Shown here: positions 15,896 to 24,435 of the stretch, piece by piece
Layout: each line of letters begins with the position of its first letter
Position numbering within the stretch: the stretch's first letter is position 1
Assembly: GCF_006715565.1 (NCBI RefSeq)
Contig: NZ_VFNL01000001.1
Coordinates: 124,001-188,000, forward strand
Origin: Microbacterium sp. SLBN-154
GTDB lineage: Bacteria > Actinomycetota > Actinomycetes > Actinomycetales > Microbacteriaceae
Direction of reading: 5' to 3'
Length of the DNA stretch: 64,000 nucleotides
The notes under the pieces: generated by a model
Database searches by the model: none
What the model was told of the DNA's origin: nothing
What the model saw: the letters and a program-made list of their open reading frames with translations, nothing else
Made by a program: the position numbers and the translations under genes

Positions 15896-18130
15896 ATGGC
15901 CGTCAAGATCCATGACTCCGCAGATGACCTCCGTGTCTCCGCGAGCGGGTACTCCTGGTCACTGAACAAGCGCGACGCGACGTTCACGCTCCGCGATTCG
16001 ACGGGTCGCACCGTCGCCACGGGGAGCGCCCAGCCAAGCGTCGAAGTCAGCGAGAGCGAGACCGGTACTCTCCGCAACGAGTTGGGATTCCTGGCGGAGA
16101 CGCGCACGGAGGACGATCGCGCTGTGGAGCTGATCTTCCGCGGGGTCAACGGCGACGGCACGACACGCGTGCGGTACGACTTCGACGACACCGTGATCCA
16201 GACCGCCCCGACCCGGTACGCCTCTCCGTCCCGCACGCATGTCGAGTCCGTGAGCCTATTCGCCCGCAACGATGCGGACCACGGCCCGGTTCCGGGATTC
16301 CACTCCCAGTTCTTCCTGCACCCTGGCTCGACGGAGTCGTCGATTCTCGCGCCGGTCATCCCCGCCAAGGTCCGCCTCAGCATCGTCTCGACGATCGGAC
16401 GCGGCAGCACAGATGAGAACGCCTTCGTCCAACAACAGTGGGGTCTGCCGCCCTACTTCTGGGGCGGATGGTCGATCGATGGTTGGGGAACGTCGAAGAA
16501 CGCTCTCACGAAGCACTCGTCAGACGTTCTCGTGATGGGCCTCCTCGACGTGCCCGCGGGCGACATCTTCGTCCGCTACTTCGACGAGTACGCGACCCCG
16601 TTCGTGCGCGTCTTCGGCAGCAGGTGGGGCACCCACCTCACCGGGGATGGCGATGTCACCGTGGGTACCCCGTGGGTCTGGGCGCTTGGCACGGATCTCC
16701 GTCGAGCGATCGATGAGTACTTCGATGCGCTCCAGCACCTGGGAATCGTGACCCCGAAGACCCCCTCCCCGCTGAAGACGAAGCGGGTGACGATGTCGCA
16801 GTGGAACACCTGGGGTGCGCAGGTGGCGAACGACTGGGCAGCCAGCGACCTCAGTCAGCAGTCGCTCGAGCTGATGTACGACCAACTCGGTTCGAGCGGG
16901 CTGGAACCGGAGATGTTCGTCATCGACGACCGCTGGGAGGCGAGCTACGGCCAGTTGCGCCATGACGAAGAGCGATTCCCGCGATTCGAGGAGTTCCTCG
17001 ACCGAGTGCGCGGGGACGGTCGCGCGATTGGCCTCTGGGCCGCCTTCCTGCGGTGCCAGGACCCGGCGAGCATGGGGTTGACGGTGGACGACATGCTCAA
17101 GGGCCCGGACGGCGAACCCGTGATGCGCTCCATCATCGCCGAGCCGTACTACCTGTTCGACGTCTCGAAGCCGCACGTAGCCGAATTGCTGTCGGAGACT
17201 GCGCGGCAGTTCATGCGCCGCTACCGTCCCGACCTCGTCAAGTTCGATTTCGGCTATGAGCTCCCCTCTATGCGGAACGCCGCGCCCGAAAGGCGAGAGT
17301 GGGGTGGAGAGCGGATCCTGCTGGAAGCCCTCAAGATCGTCGTCGGTGCCATGCGCGAGGTCGATCCCGACGTCGTGGTGATGTACTACAACCTTTCGCC
17401 GCTCCTCCTCGACTATGTCGACCAGCACAGCACCGACGACCTCTATCTCAACGCCGGCGAATACGGCGCGGAAGTCAACCGGCGACTCTTCTTCAGCTCG
17501 CTCCTCACACGGTTTGGCGTGCCCACCTATGGCTCGGGAGGGTACGACTGGAGGGAGGTTCGCGACATCTGGTTCGACACGGTGGCATCGGGTCCGCTCG
17601 GCTCGCTCAACAGCTTCGACGGGGACCAGAGCGACACGACGCCGAGTGCGCTGGACATCGCCCGCTACCGTGGTCTCAGCAAGCTCACGCGACGCAGCAC
17701 CGAGCCCGCGAAGGTCGAGGCGCTCGACTCGAAGACTCACGCTGGGTCCACGACTGCCCACGCACGATCCTGGCTTCGCACCGAGCGCGACGGTGTCACC
17801 GTCGCCGCCCTCCGCACCACACCCCGCGACGGCGCGTTCCTGCCTGCCGAGGTGTCGGGGTTGATCCACGCCACCGGTGATGTCGTCGTCGCTTCGCTCG
17901 ACGAGCGGCCGATCAAGGCTGCGCAGACGCTCGGAGTGGTTCCTGCCGGAAAGGGCACGCTCCGCGTGGCTTCGGTGGCGGAGGGAAGCGCGATCGCTCA
18001 CGCGATCCTTCGCGACGGGGAGACCGCAGTCGATGTCGCTCTCAGTGACGGCTGGATCGAGCTAGAACTCTCCCCGACGATCGCCGATGAGCCAGTGGAG
18101 TGGATCAGGGTTCAGATTCAGTCCGCCTGA
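15896..18130 (+). CDS. GH36-like (clan GH-D) glycoside hydrolase
   Basis: The 744-residue protein has an N-terminal beta-sandwich domain (about 1-270) and a (beta/alpha)8 catalytic domain. EMFVIDDRW (339-347) and DLVKFDFGYE (446-455) match the GH36/raffinose-synthase strand motifs, with Asp451 as likely nucleophile. The last ~120 residues form a beta domain. GGGGAAGAT precedes the ATG. Clan GH-D enzymes act mainly on alpha-galactosides and alpha-N-acetylgalactosaminides. No signal peptide is present, so it should work in the cytosol. The short separation from the downstream SDR (43 bases) suggests a two-gene unit. Similarity is at motif level, so the sugar specificity is open. Confidence 0.75.
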   Translation: MAVKIHDSADDLRVSASGYSWSLNKRDATFTLRDSTGRTVATGSAQPSVEVSESETGTLRNELGFLAETRTEDDRAVELIFRGVNGDGTTRVRYDFDDTVIQTAPTRYASPSRTHVESVSLFARNDADHGPVPGFHSQFFLHPGSTESSILAPVIPAKVRLSIVSTIGRGSTDENAFVQQQWGLPPYFWGGWSIDGWGTSKNALTKHSSDVLVMGLLDVPAGDIFVRYFDEYATPFVRVFGSRWGTHLTGDGDVTVGTPWVWALGTDLRRAIDEYFDALQHLGIVTPKTPSPLKTKRVTMSQWNTWGAQVANDWAASDLSQQSLELMYDQLGSSGLEPEMFVIDDRWEASYGQLRHDEERFPRFEEFLDRVRGDGRAIGLWAAFLRCQDPASMGLTVDDMLKGPDGEPVMRSIIAEPYYLFDVSKPHVAELLSETARQFMRRYRPDLVKFDFGYELPSMRNAAPERREWGGERILLEALKIVVGAMREVDPDVVVMYYNLSPLLLDYVDQHSTDDLYLNAGEYGAEVNRRLFFSSLLTRFGVPTYGSGGYDWREVRDIWFDTVASGPLGSLNSFDGDQSDTTPSALDIARYRGLSKLTRRSTEPAKVEALDSKTHAGSTTAHARSWLRTERDGVTVAALRTTPRDGAFLPAEVSGLIHATGDVVVASLDERPIKAAQTLGVVPAGKGTLRVASVAEGSAIAHAILRDGETAVDVALSDGWIELELSPTIADEPVEWIRVQIQSA

Positions 18131-18173
18131 CACCGAGAATGAGGCAAATTGCTCGACGGAGAAGGAGAGGCCC

Positions 18174-18926
18174 ATGTCATCGCCACCCACCGCAGTAATC
18201 ACGGGAGGCGCGGGCGACATCGGCGGCACCATCGCCCGGACGCTGTCTCGCGATGGCTTCCGCGTCACGATCACCGACGTGCTGCCCGAAGAGACCGGGC
18301 GGGTGCGGGCTGATGAGCTGTCTGTGGGGATGCCGGTGGAGTATCACCACGTCGACACCACCTTGGCCGCTGACGTCGGGGCTGTGATCGAGCGCGGCGA
18401 GGGACCCCTCGACGTCGCTGTCCTCTGCGCGGGGATGGTGAGAGCGCAGCCATTTCTCAGTGTCGGGCCAGAAGTATGGCGACGGACTCTCGACGTCAAT
18501 CTGACCGGCGCGTTTCTCGCCGCACAGGCTGCAGCGCGCCGCATGGTCGCGCGGAAAACAGAAGGTGTCCTCATCTTCGTTAGCTCATGGGTTGCGGAAC
18601 GACCCTGGCCGGAGATATCCGCCTACAGTGCTTCGAAGGCGGGGATGAATCAGCTCATGCGCTCCGCGGCGCTGGAACTGTCAGCGCACGGCATCCGCGC
18701 CAATGCAGTCGCGCCGGGAATCGTGATGGCTGGACTTGCCCGTACCCAATTTGAAACCGAGCCACAGTATGCCGCCCGCGCATCACGCGCCATCCCGCTC
18801 GGCCGCCCGCAGACCCCGCAACAGATCGCCGACGCCGTTGCGTTTCTCGCCTCCCCAGCCGCTGAGAGCATCACCGGGAGCGTGTTCACCGTCGACGCGG
18901 GAAGCTCCCTCGGCACGCTGTCCTAA
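18174..18926 (+). CDS. SDR-family oxidoreductase
   Basis: The 250-residue classical SDR starts MSSPPTAVIT at 18174, with GGAGAAGGAGAGG upstream. It has TGGAGDIGG at 10-18, an Asp after beta2 (TITDVLP) suggesting NAD(H), catalytic Ser138, Tyr151 and Lys155 (YSASK), and a C-terminal ITGSVFTVDAG. It follows the GH36-like gene and probably oxidises or epimerises the sugar that enzyme releases, for example an aldose 1-dehydrogenase step. It is one of four classical SDRs in the window, none close enough to the others to look like a recent duplicate. Confidence 0.87.
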   Translation: MSSPPTAVITGGAGDIGGTIARTLSRDGFRVTITDVLPEETGRVRADELSVGMPVEYHHVDTTLAADVGAVIERGEGPLDVAVLCAGMVRAQPFLSVGPEVWRRTLDVNLTGAFLAAQAAARRMVARKTEGVLIFVSSWVAERPWPEISAYSASKAGMNQLMRSAALELSAHGIRANAVAPGIVMAGLARTQFETEPQYAARASRAIPLGRPQTPQQIADAVAFLASPAAESITGSVFTVDAGSSLGTLS

Positions 18927-18938
18927 GCGACTCAGATA

Positions 18939-19379
18939 TTGACGATTGTCGACACCCGCGTTGCCGTTTCCGCAGGGAGTGAACCTACTGCCCGCGAATC
19001 GAGTGAAAGCGGCGCCAGACCAATGGACAAGCTCAACGGGCCATCCGCCGTCGGTTTCGCCACCACCCTCTCTGCGCTCGCCGCCGTGGGCGCCGTGACG
19101 GGCCTTGTCGTGGGGTCGCTGCAGTCTCTGGCGCTGCCCCGGCGACTTGGCTGGACGCGCCTCGTGTGGGTGCCGGCCTCGGCGGCGATCTGGGCGGTTG
19201 GGTGGAGCGTGACGACCCTCGCGGGAGTGGGAGTCGACAGGCAGTTCGCCGTCTTCGGCGCGACCGGCGCCCTTGCCGCAACTTTGCTGAGTGGCGTTGT
19301 GCTGATGGTTCTCGCTCGAGTCTCCCCCTCACGGAACGAGCGGTTGGGTAAGAATCGGACCGTGGGGGTGACGTGGTGA
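18939..19379 (+). CDS. Small hydrophobic protein, probably a 5'-truncated membrane protein
   Basis: The frame gives 146 residues, or 118 from ATG 19023 (MDKLNGPSAV). It has about three membrane helices with the pattern GLVVGSLQSLALPRRLGWTR and WAVGWSVTTLAGVGVDRQFA. This resembles the C-terminal half of actinobacterial ~200-residue integral membrane proteins with repeated helical hairpins. The upstream part those proteins usually have is missing, so it may be a remnant. The stop overlaps the GTG start of the epimerase gene, so the two are probably read together. Function unknown. Confidence 0.45.
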   Translation: MTIVDTRVAVSAGSEPTARESSESGARPMDKLNGPSAVGFATTLSALAAVGAVTGLVVGSLQSLALPRRLGWTRLVWVPASAAIWAVGWSVTTLAGVGVDRQFAVFGATGALAATLLSGVVLMVLARVSPSRNERLGKNRTVGVTW

Positions 19380-20320
19380 GTGGCGGCAGCGGTGTCCACG
19401 TGGTCTTCGGCACCGGCCCGGTCGGCCGCGCAACCGCAGAAGCGCTCCTTCGCCGGGAGATACGCGTGCGGATGGTGAATCGGTCGGGCCGCTCCCCTCT
19501 CGGCGAGCGCGTCGACGTGGTCGCCGGCGACGCCCGCGACGCGGACTTCGCAACCCGCGCCGCGAACGGGGCCGAGGCGGTCTACCAGACCCTGAACCCC
19601 GAGTACCACGAATGGGAGACCCAGTTCCCACTCCTCCAGCGAGGAGTGCTCGCCGCCGCCCAGCGCGTCGGCGCGCGCTACGTGGCGATGGACAACGTCT
19701 ACTCGTACGGCGATCCGCACGGCGAGATCCTCACCGAGACAAGCCCAGAGAACCCGCACACACGGAAAGGGCGGGTTCGGAAGCGCATGGCCGACGAACT
19801 ATGGGAGGACCACCGAGCGGGCCGTGTCGCGGTGACAAGCGGACGAGCATCGGACTACTACGGACCCGGGGCGGGAAATGCCTCACCCATCGGAGACCCC
19901 GTCATCTCAGCGGTCCGCAAAGGGAAACGCGCCGCCTTATTCGACAGCCCTGACACGGTCCACTCCTACACATTCATCCCGGACATCGGCGAGGGACTTG
20001 CCGAACTGGGGACCAACGATCGCGCGCTCGGCCGCGCATGGCATCTCCCAAACGACCCGAATCCGCGCAGCAGCCGGCAGATGGTGGAATCCTTGGCCCG
20101 CGCGCTTGGAACCACGGCGAAAGTCACGACCATTCCGGTGTTCGCGCTTCGCGCGGTAGGCGTGATCAATCCAACCGTGCGGGAACTCATCGAAATGGCC
20201 TACGAGTTCCGCAGCGCCTTCGTCGTGGACAGCACGGCGATCACCCAGGAGTTCGGCCTCCGCGCGACCCCAATCGACGAAGCATGGCAGCGAACTCTCG
20301 CGGCCGTGACCGCACCCTGA
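19373..20320 (+). CDS. NAD-dependent epimerase/dehydratase family protein (atypical SDR)
   Basis: The 315-residue protein starts at GTG 19373 (or the adjacent GTG 19376), after GTGGGGGTGAC. It has a Rossmann N-terminus VVFGTGPVGRATAEALL, a variant of the usual GATGxxG loop. The middle has MDNVYSYGDP, where Tyr is the usual catalytic residue, and RASDYYGPG follows as in extended or atypical SDRs. NTP-sugar epimerases have TGGAGFIG instead, so this is more likely a reductase-type NmrA/atypical SDR. No pathway link with the MerR operon downstream is evident. Confidence 0.78.
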   Translation: MVSGGSGVHVVFGTGPVGRATAEALLRREIRVRMVNRSGRSPLGERVDVVAGDARDADFATRAANGAEAVYQTLNPEYHEWETQFPLLQRGVLAAAQRVGARYVAMDNVYSYGDPHGEILTETSPENPHTRKGRVRKRMADELWEDHRAGRVAVTSGRASDYYGPGAGNASPIGDPVISAVRKGKRAALFDSPDTVHSYTFIPDIGEGLAELGTNDRALGRAWHLPNDPNPRSSRQMVESLARALGTTAKVTTIPVFALRAVGVINPTVRELIEMAYEFRSAFVVDSTAITQEFGLRATPIDEAWQRTLAAVTAP

Positions 20321-20558
20321 CCGGATGCCATTTCGCCGGCTGGCACCGTCGAACCCGTCCAGCTATTCGCTTCCCTCCACCAATTCTCCAGCGGGCGACC
20401 ACCGCGACTCTCGGTGTTTCGCGCAATCGGGCATCGAGTGGGTGATGCGGCCCCGCGCTGGCTCGCCAACAGCCCCTCCGCAGACGCAGACTCAGCCGCT
20501 AATCGTCGCTTGGTACTTCAATCGTTTGGATCGGCTCACAATGTTCTTCCCGTTGGGC

Positions 20559-20590
20559 TTGACTCTCACCTAGGTGCAGGGTTGAACACT
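20559..20590 (+). promoter_or_regulatory. MerR-type promoter of the 20.6 kb operon
   Basis: TTGACT (20559-20564) and AACACT (20585-20590) are separated by 20 bases, longer than the usual 17. The spacer carries the perfect palindrome ACCTAGGT (20568-20575). An overlong spacer with a central dyad is the classic arrangement activated by MerR proteins. The start codon at 20600 is only about ten bases after the -10 box, so the transcript would be leaderless or nearly so. Confidence 0.55.
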
Positions 20591-20599
20591 AGGAGGGTC

Positions 20600-21433
20600 A
20601 TGTTCACCATCGGAGATTTCGCGACCTTCACGCAGGTGTCGGTTCCCGCGTTGCGGCTGTGGGACAGGCGAGGGCTCCTCAGGCCCGCGTATGTCGATCC
20701 GCGTACGGGATACCGGTTCTACAAGGCCGAGCAGGTCATCGCCGTGCACCGTGTTCAGGCGTACAAGGCGCTAGGTTTCACGCTCACGCAGATCAGTGGA
20801 CTCCTCACGTCCCCGCCTGCCAGCGCGGAACTCAGCGGCATGCTGGCGCTTCGTCGGGCTGAGGCGGACGCCGAGCGTCGACGAAGCGAGGCTCGGATTG
20901 CGGCGATCGAAGCGAGACTCCGGATATTGGAAAGGAATCCTCACATGAGTTACGAAGTCACTCGGAAGTCGGCGCCGGCAGTCCTCCTCGCAGCGATCTC
21001 GCAACGAATCGATGCCGCCGAGGACACGCCCGAACGCTTGTACCAAGTCTTCGGGGCTCTTTTCGGCGAGCTCTCCGCGGAGCTCGGAAGGGCCGGCGTC
21101 GATCCGACCGGCCCTGCCTGGAGCCTGTACGACCGTTCCGACGATGCCGGCATCGTCGTCGCCGCAGCATTGCCCGTCGCAGAAGCAGTGGACTCTGCCG
21201 GTCGCGTCACCTTCATCCAGCGCCCCGAAACCGATGTCGCATCCACCGTTCACCTCGGTGATGTCATCGAGCTGGGGAGCGCCTATGCGGCGATCATGTC
21301 GTGGTTGGAAGCGAGTCACTTGACGCCTGCGGGCGGTGCTGCGGAGATTTCGCTGGTTTGGGACCCTCGATCTCCGGAATCGAACGTCACGGAGCTGCAG
21401 ATCGCCATCGCCACTTCTCGGGGGGACTCATGA
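20600..21433 (+). CDS. MerR-family regulator with GyrI-like effector domain
   Basis: The 277-residue protein starts at ATG 20600 after AGGAGGG. MerR winged HTH: FTIGDFATFTQVSVPALRLW, then DPRTGYRFYKAEQV (residues 2-42). A dimerisation coiled coil follows (RRAEADAERRRSEARIAAIE, about 90-110). A C-terminal ~150-residue domain beginning MSYEVTRKSAPAVLLAAISQ resembles the GyrI-like/BmrR small-molecule-binding fold. It would activate its own long-spacer promoter on binding a drug-like or metabolite ligand. Its stop overlaps the start of the MGMT-like gene (ATGA). A decayed copy of this gene lies at 58368-58894. Confidence 0.88.
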   Translation: MFTIGDFATFTQVSVPALRLWDRRGLLRPAYVDPRTGYRFYKAEQVIAVHRVQAYKALGFTLTQISGLLTSPPASAELSGMLALRRAEADAERRRSEARIAAIEARLRILERNPHMSYEVTRKSAPAVLLAAISQRIDAAEDTPERLYQVFGALFGELSAELGRAGVDPTGPAWSLYDRSDDAGIVVAAALPVAEAVDSAGRVTFIQRPETDVASTVHLGDVIELGSAYAAIMSWLEASHLTPAGGAAEISLVWDPRSPESNVTELQIAIATSRGDS

Positions 21434-21849
21434 CTGCCATGACAGCGCGCGAAAAATTCTTCCGCGCCGCGCCACCTCGGACGAAGCGCCTCAAAAAGGG
21501 CTTTGCCGGCGTCCCTGCAGGCTCCCACCTCCATATCTCCTCACCCGCTGCTCTCGCTGAGGCCATTGGGAAAGTAACCATGGGTCAGACGATGAGTGTG
21601 CGCGAGCTACGAGAGAGCGTCGCCGTCCAGCAGCAGGCTGACGCGACCTGCCCGGTCACGACCGCGATGTACCTGCGAATCATCACTGAGATCGCGATGG
21701 AGGACCTTTTCCGTGGGGTTGATGTCGACGAGGTCACCCCATTCTGGCGAGTGATCACGCCCCACGACCCGATCGCGAAGCGCGTGCCTGGTGCGCCCGA
21801 GATGATCTCGACCCTGCGACAGGTCGAGGCAGGAAGAGCAACGCAGTGA
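21430..21849 (+). CDS. MGMT/Atl-like family protein
   Basis: The 139-residue protein starts at ATG 21430, overlapping the MerR stop. Residues ~40-125 (MGQTMSVRELRESVAVQQQA, then CPVTTAMYLRII, TPFWRVI and KRVPGAPEMISTL) follow the MGMT-type DNA-binding fold of small alkyltransferase-like proteins. The PCHR active-site motif of true O6-alkylguanine transferases is absent, so no alkyl-transfer activity is expected. Actinobacteria encode many such proteins of unknown function next to MerR or VOC genes. A damaged copy is at 58125-58300. Confidence 0.65.
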   Translation: MTAMTAREKFFRAAPPRTKRLKKGFAGVPAGSHLHISSPAALAEAIGKVTMGQTMSVRELRESVAVQQQADATCPVTTAMYLRIITEIAMEDLFRGVDVDEVTPFWRVITPHDPIAKRVPGAPEMISTLRQVEAGRATQ

Positions 21850-22259
21850 GCCCGGCTTTGCAGGCGTTCCTCCAGGGAGGGATTCGGGGAACGGGTCAGA
21901 ACCCGGTGGTGTACTTCGAGGTGCCCGTCGCGCGGCTGGAACGAGCGATCCGCTTCTACGAGGCCTTGCTCGAGTGCTCGTTGGAGCCTGTCATTATTGA
22001 TGGCCAACGAATGGCTCTGTTTCCCGTTCAAAGCCACGCCCTGGGAGTGACCGGCGCCCTCGCCGAGGGCGAGAGCTACAGCCCCAGCGGGAGTGGAGCG
22101 AGACTTTATTTTGGAGTCCGTAGCATTGGCGAGGCAGTGGGCCGAGCGATTGAAGCTGGCGGAAGCCTGCTCGACATAGGGGTCCTTGACGATCTCAGCG
22201 AGATTGTGGATCTTTGGGATACCGAAGGCAACCGCGTAGCACTTTTGCTTTCCGAATGA
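21846..22259 (+). CDS. VOC-family (glyoxalase-like) protein
   Basis: The 137-residue protein starts at GTG 21846, overlapping the MGMT-like stop (GTGA). PVVYFEVPVARLERAIRFYE (about 19-38) opens the first beta-alpha-beta-beta-beta unit, and EIVDLWDTEGNRVALL closes the second, as in glyoxalase/bleomycin-resistance proteins. The late WDTEGNRVAL with Glu fits a metal ligand. Members range from dioxygenases to drug-binding proteins; the MerR control here hints at detoxification. A decayed copy lies at 57760-58085. Confidence 0.85.
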   Translation: MSPALQAFLQGGIRGTGQNPVVYFEVPVARLERAIRFYEALLECSLEPVIIDGQRMALFPVQSHALGVTGALAEGESYSPSGSGARLYFGVRSIGEAVGRAIEAGGSLLDIGVLDDLSEIVDLWDTEGNRVALLLSE

Positions 22260-22364
22260 CGACCGCGTCGAAGTAGCTCCTCCACGTGAGGCCACTACAG
22301 GCAGACCCGAAGCACGTCGGAGGTCCCATGTCTCAGGTGCCGTTTCCTGATGGTCGGTGACGAT

Positions 22365-22412
22365 TCAAGGGGAAGTAATCCACTTGCGTCAAGGGGAAGT
22401 GGTTCACTTGCG
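22365..22412. repeat. Two tandem 24-bp imperfect repeats
   Basis: The unit TCAAGGGGAAGTAATCCACTTGCG (22365-22388) is followed immediately by the same sequence with GGTT in place of AATC (22389-22412), differing at three bases. Each copy has an internal dyad (AAGT...ACTT; AAGTG/CACTT in the second). The second copy covers the last codons and stop of the DUF202 gene. It resembles transposase-binding end repeats or a paired operator; no transposase is adjacent. Confidence 0.6.
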
Positions 22413-22751
22413 CGGGAGCGCGGCGACTAGCACGATCGCGAGGCTGAGGAGCCCGGCTCCGACCGCGCAGAGGGTCAGCGCGAGCAGGAGGCCGGCTCCC
22501 GGCATCCGTCCCCGGTCGCGCTCGCGGGCGAGGATGTCGTTGACGACGCCGTAGCGACGTCGAGCCGACACCCACAACCACCCCGAAGTGAGCAGTCCTG
22601 CCACGCCGAGCAGCACCCACCATGCGCTGCCGAAGACGGCGGGGATCAGCCGCATCGCGACGATCGAGCCGATGCCGAGCGCCAGCGCGGTGCGCCGCCA
22701 TGCCAGCTCGGTACGCTCCGGTTGCAGCCCTGGGTCGAACAGCGTGCTCAT
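22404..22751 (-). CDS. DUF202 membrane protein
   Basis: The 115-residue protein starts at ATG 22751, overlapping the stop of the first DUF202 gene by ATGA. It begins with QPERTELAWRRTALALGIG (about 9-27), the conserved DUF202 N-terminal segment, and has three membrane helices with an Arg-rich loop (ARRRYG, ARERDRG). DUF202 proteins are small inner-membrane proteins without an assigned activity. They often come in pairs, as here, and in actinobacteria are seen beside FGE-type genes. The stop falls inside the tandem repeat at 22365-22412. Confidence 0.8.
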   Translation of the reverse strand: MSTLFDPGLQPERTELAWRRTALALGIGSIVAMRLIPAVFGSAWWVLLGVAGLLTSGWLWVSARRRYGVVNDILARERDRGRMPGAGLLLALTLCAVGAGLLSLAIVLVAALPRK

Positions 22752-23113
22752 GCGAGGAGGATCGACAGCAGCACGAGAGCGCCGGCCACGGTGACGGCGG
22801 CGGCGATCACCGGACCGAGCAGCGACGCGGGAAGCGGCTGAGCGTTGCGGAGCGCACGCTCGGCGCGCATCCAGTTGACCCACGCGAGGCCCGGCACGAT
22901 GACCCCCACGATCACCAGCACGAGGCTCGCGGCGAGCCGCAGTTCCGGGTGCAGCTGCAGCCCCAGGAGTTCGAGGGCCACGCCGCCGGCGATCAGGGCC
23001 AGCGCAGTGCGGATCCATGCCAGGAATGTGCGCTCATTGGCGAGAGTGAAGCGCGCGTCGGGCTCGGTTCCGTGCCGGAAGACGGATGCCGGAAAGCGGC
23101 GGTCGCCGCTCAC
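22748..23113 (-). CDS. YidH-like DUF202 membrane protein
   Basis: A start at GTG 23113 overlaps the FGE stop (GTGA) and gives 121 residues: VSGDRRFPASVFRHGTEPDA, then FTLANERTFLAWIRTALALI, the diagnostic YidH/DUF202 motif with NERTFLAWIRT. Three membrane helices follow. The frame stays open upstream, but that stretch runs inside the FGE gene and has no membrane-protein character. Translational coupling to FGE suggests a shared role, perhaps at the membrane; this is inference only. Confidence 0.8.
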   Translation of the reverse strand: MSGDRRFPASVFRHGTEPDARFTLANERTFLAWIRTALALIAGGVALELLGLQLHPELRLAASLVLVIVGVIVPGLAWVNWMRAERALRNAQPLPASLLGPVIAAAVTVAGALVLLSILLA

Positions 23114-24087
23114 AGGGCGACCGTCCGGAAGCCGGCGTTGCCCATCGACGAGTCGGGGGTGTTCTGCGACCGCGCGGAGTTTCGATAGCGGTTGCAGTAG
23201 GAGATGTGGCAGAGGTAGCTGCCGCCGCGCAGCACCCGCGCCCCGCCCCGGTCGGGCCCTGCCGGCGAGTCCACGGGCGAGCGTCGGTAGTACCCGGGGT
23301 CGAACCAGTCCTGGCACCACTCCCACACGTTCCCGACGCTCTGCCACAGCCCGTAGCCGTTGGGTTCGAAGCTGCGCACCGGCGCGGTCGTCAGATACCC
23401 GTCGTCGCGGGTGTTCACCCGCGGGAACTCGCCCTGCCAGATGTTCGCGCGCCATCCGCCGTCATCGACCTCGTCGTCACCCCACGGGTACTTCGCCCCC
23501 GCGAGACCACCGCGTGCGGCGTACTCCCATTCCGCCTCGGTCGGCAGCCGGCGATCCGCCCAGTCGCAGTACGCCTGCGCATCGTTCCAGCTGACATGGA
23601 CCACCGGGTGATCGCCGAGCCCCACGATCGAGGAGTCCCGCCCGCCCGGGTGCGCCCAGTCCGCTCCCCGAACCCCCACCCACCACGGCGCCGCCGGCAC
23701 AGGACCCATGAGGTCCTCGCGCGGGGCGGCGAGGGCGAGGTGGAACACCGCGGAGAACCCGAAGCTCTCCGCCTCGGTGACATACCCCGTCGCCTCGATG
23801 AACCGCGAAAAGTCGTCGTTGGTGACCGTCGTAGCGTCGATGGAGAAGCCTTCCAGGCGCACCTCGTGCAGCGGAGTCTCACCGTCGGCCGGGTTGCGGT
23901 CGCCGGAGGCGTCGCCCATCGTGAACGAACCCGACGGGATCGCGCACTGCGCGATCCCGTGCCGACCCGTCCCCGCCACGGCAGACCCGGGCTGCCGCGA
24001 CGCACCGCCTAGGCTCACCGCCACGGCCGCCCGCGACGGCGTACCGCAGCTGCATCCCGGTCCGCAGGGTCCACTCGAGGTCGACAC
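23110..24087 (-). CDS. Formylglycine-generating enzyme (FGE/SUMF1 family)
   Basis: The 325-residue protein carries the FGE-sulfatase core from about residue 48 (CAIPSGSFTMGDASGDRNPA) to the end. The catalytic copper-binding cysteines are Cys293 and Cys298 in SYLCHISYCNRYRNSARS, followed by TPDSSMGNAGFR, as in authentic aerobic FGE and unlike EgtB-type relatives. FGE oxidises the Cys of CxPxR in sulfatases to formylglycine. The only sulfatase in the window (39131-40489) has C-M-P-A-R and is an obvious client, though 15 kb away. The N-terminus is unusually Cys-rich (CGPGCSC at 8-14). A shorter start around residue 44 is possible. Confidence 0.9.
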   Translation of the reverse strand: MSTSSGPCGPGCSCGTPSRAAVAVSLGGASRQPGSAVAGTGRHGIAQCAIPSGSFTMGDASGDRNPADGETPLHEVRLEGFSIDATTVTNDDFSRFIEATGYVTEAESFGFSAVFHLALAAPREDLMGPVPAAPWWVGVRGADWAHPGGRDSSIVGLGDHPVVHVSWNDAQAYCDWADRRLPTEAEWEYAARGGLAGAKYPWGDDEVDDGGWRANIWQGEFPRVNTRDDGYLTTAPVRSFEPNGYGLWQSVGNVWEWCQDWFDPGYYRRSPVDSPAGPDRGGARVLRGGSYLCHISYCNRYRNSARSQNTPDSSMGNAGFRTVAL

Positions 24088-24435
24088 GATCCCACCCTAG
24101 ATCGCGGCGGAGAACCGGTCCGAATCCCCTCAGATCCGACCCAATGACAGCGCTTCATGTCGTATCTCGACCAGTCCAGCGTTCGAGGCTGCCCTAACCC
24201 GCTCGATCTGCGCCTCGAGCAGGCGCGAAGGGATTTGTCCGATCAGGTCCAGCGCGTAGGTCCTCGATCATTGCTTTGTCTCGACCACTTTGGCGCGAGA
24301 AACGAAATCCAAGGGCTCGCCGGATCCCAAGAATGGAATTCTTCTGGTAGCGTTACCACATACAAGGCCGATCGATGAATGCATGCAACCCCGCGTGACG
24401 GGCAACCGCGAGTTAGAAGGGCCGAGGCGATTATC
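24088..24435. other. Intergenic region between divergent FGE and module B
   Basis: No gene is supported here. On the minus strand a 42-codon stop-to-stop frame ending at 24130 (ALDLIGQIPSRLLEAQIERV) has coding-like composition and could be the tail of a lost gene. The right part holds the LacI-type operator at 24345-24358 and the leader of the module-B operon. Confidence 0.5.
24345..24358. promoter_or_regulatory. LacI-type operator upstream of module B
   Basis: TGGTAGCGTTACCA, an inverted repeat (TGGTA/TACCA) with the central CG typical of LacI-family sites. It is 78 bases before the GTG of the first module-B gene. Two very similar sites occur at 35135-35148 and 46713-46726, the latter beside the LacI gene. 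Confidence 0.65.

Noticed and set aside
16520..18001. 493-codon open frame on the minus strand
   Set aside because: Antisense shadow of the GH36-like gene; low-complexity Arg/Val/Glu composition and no ribosome-binding site.
24130..24260. 42-codon minus-strand frame with coding-like composition
   Set aside because: No start codon or ribosome-binding site and no recognisable family; could be the tail of a lost gene but is not supportable as a feature of its own.
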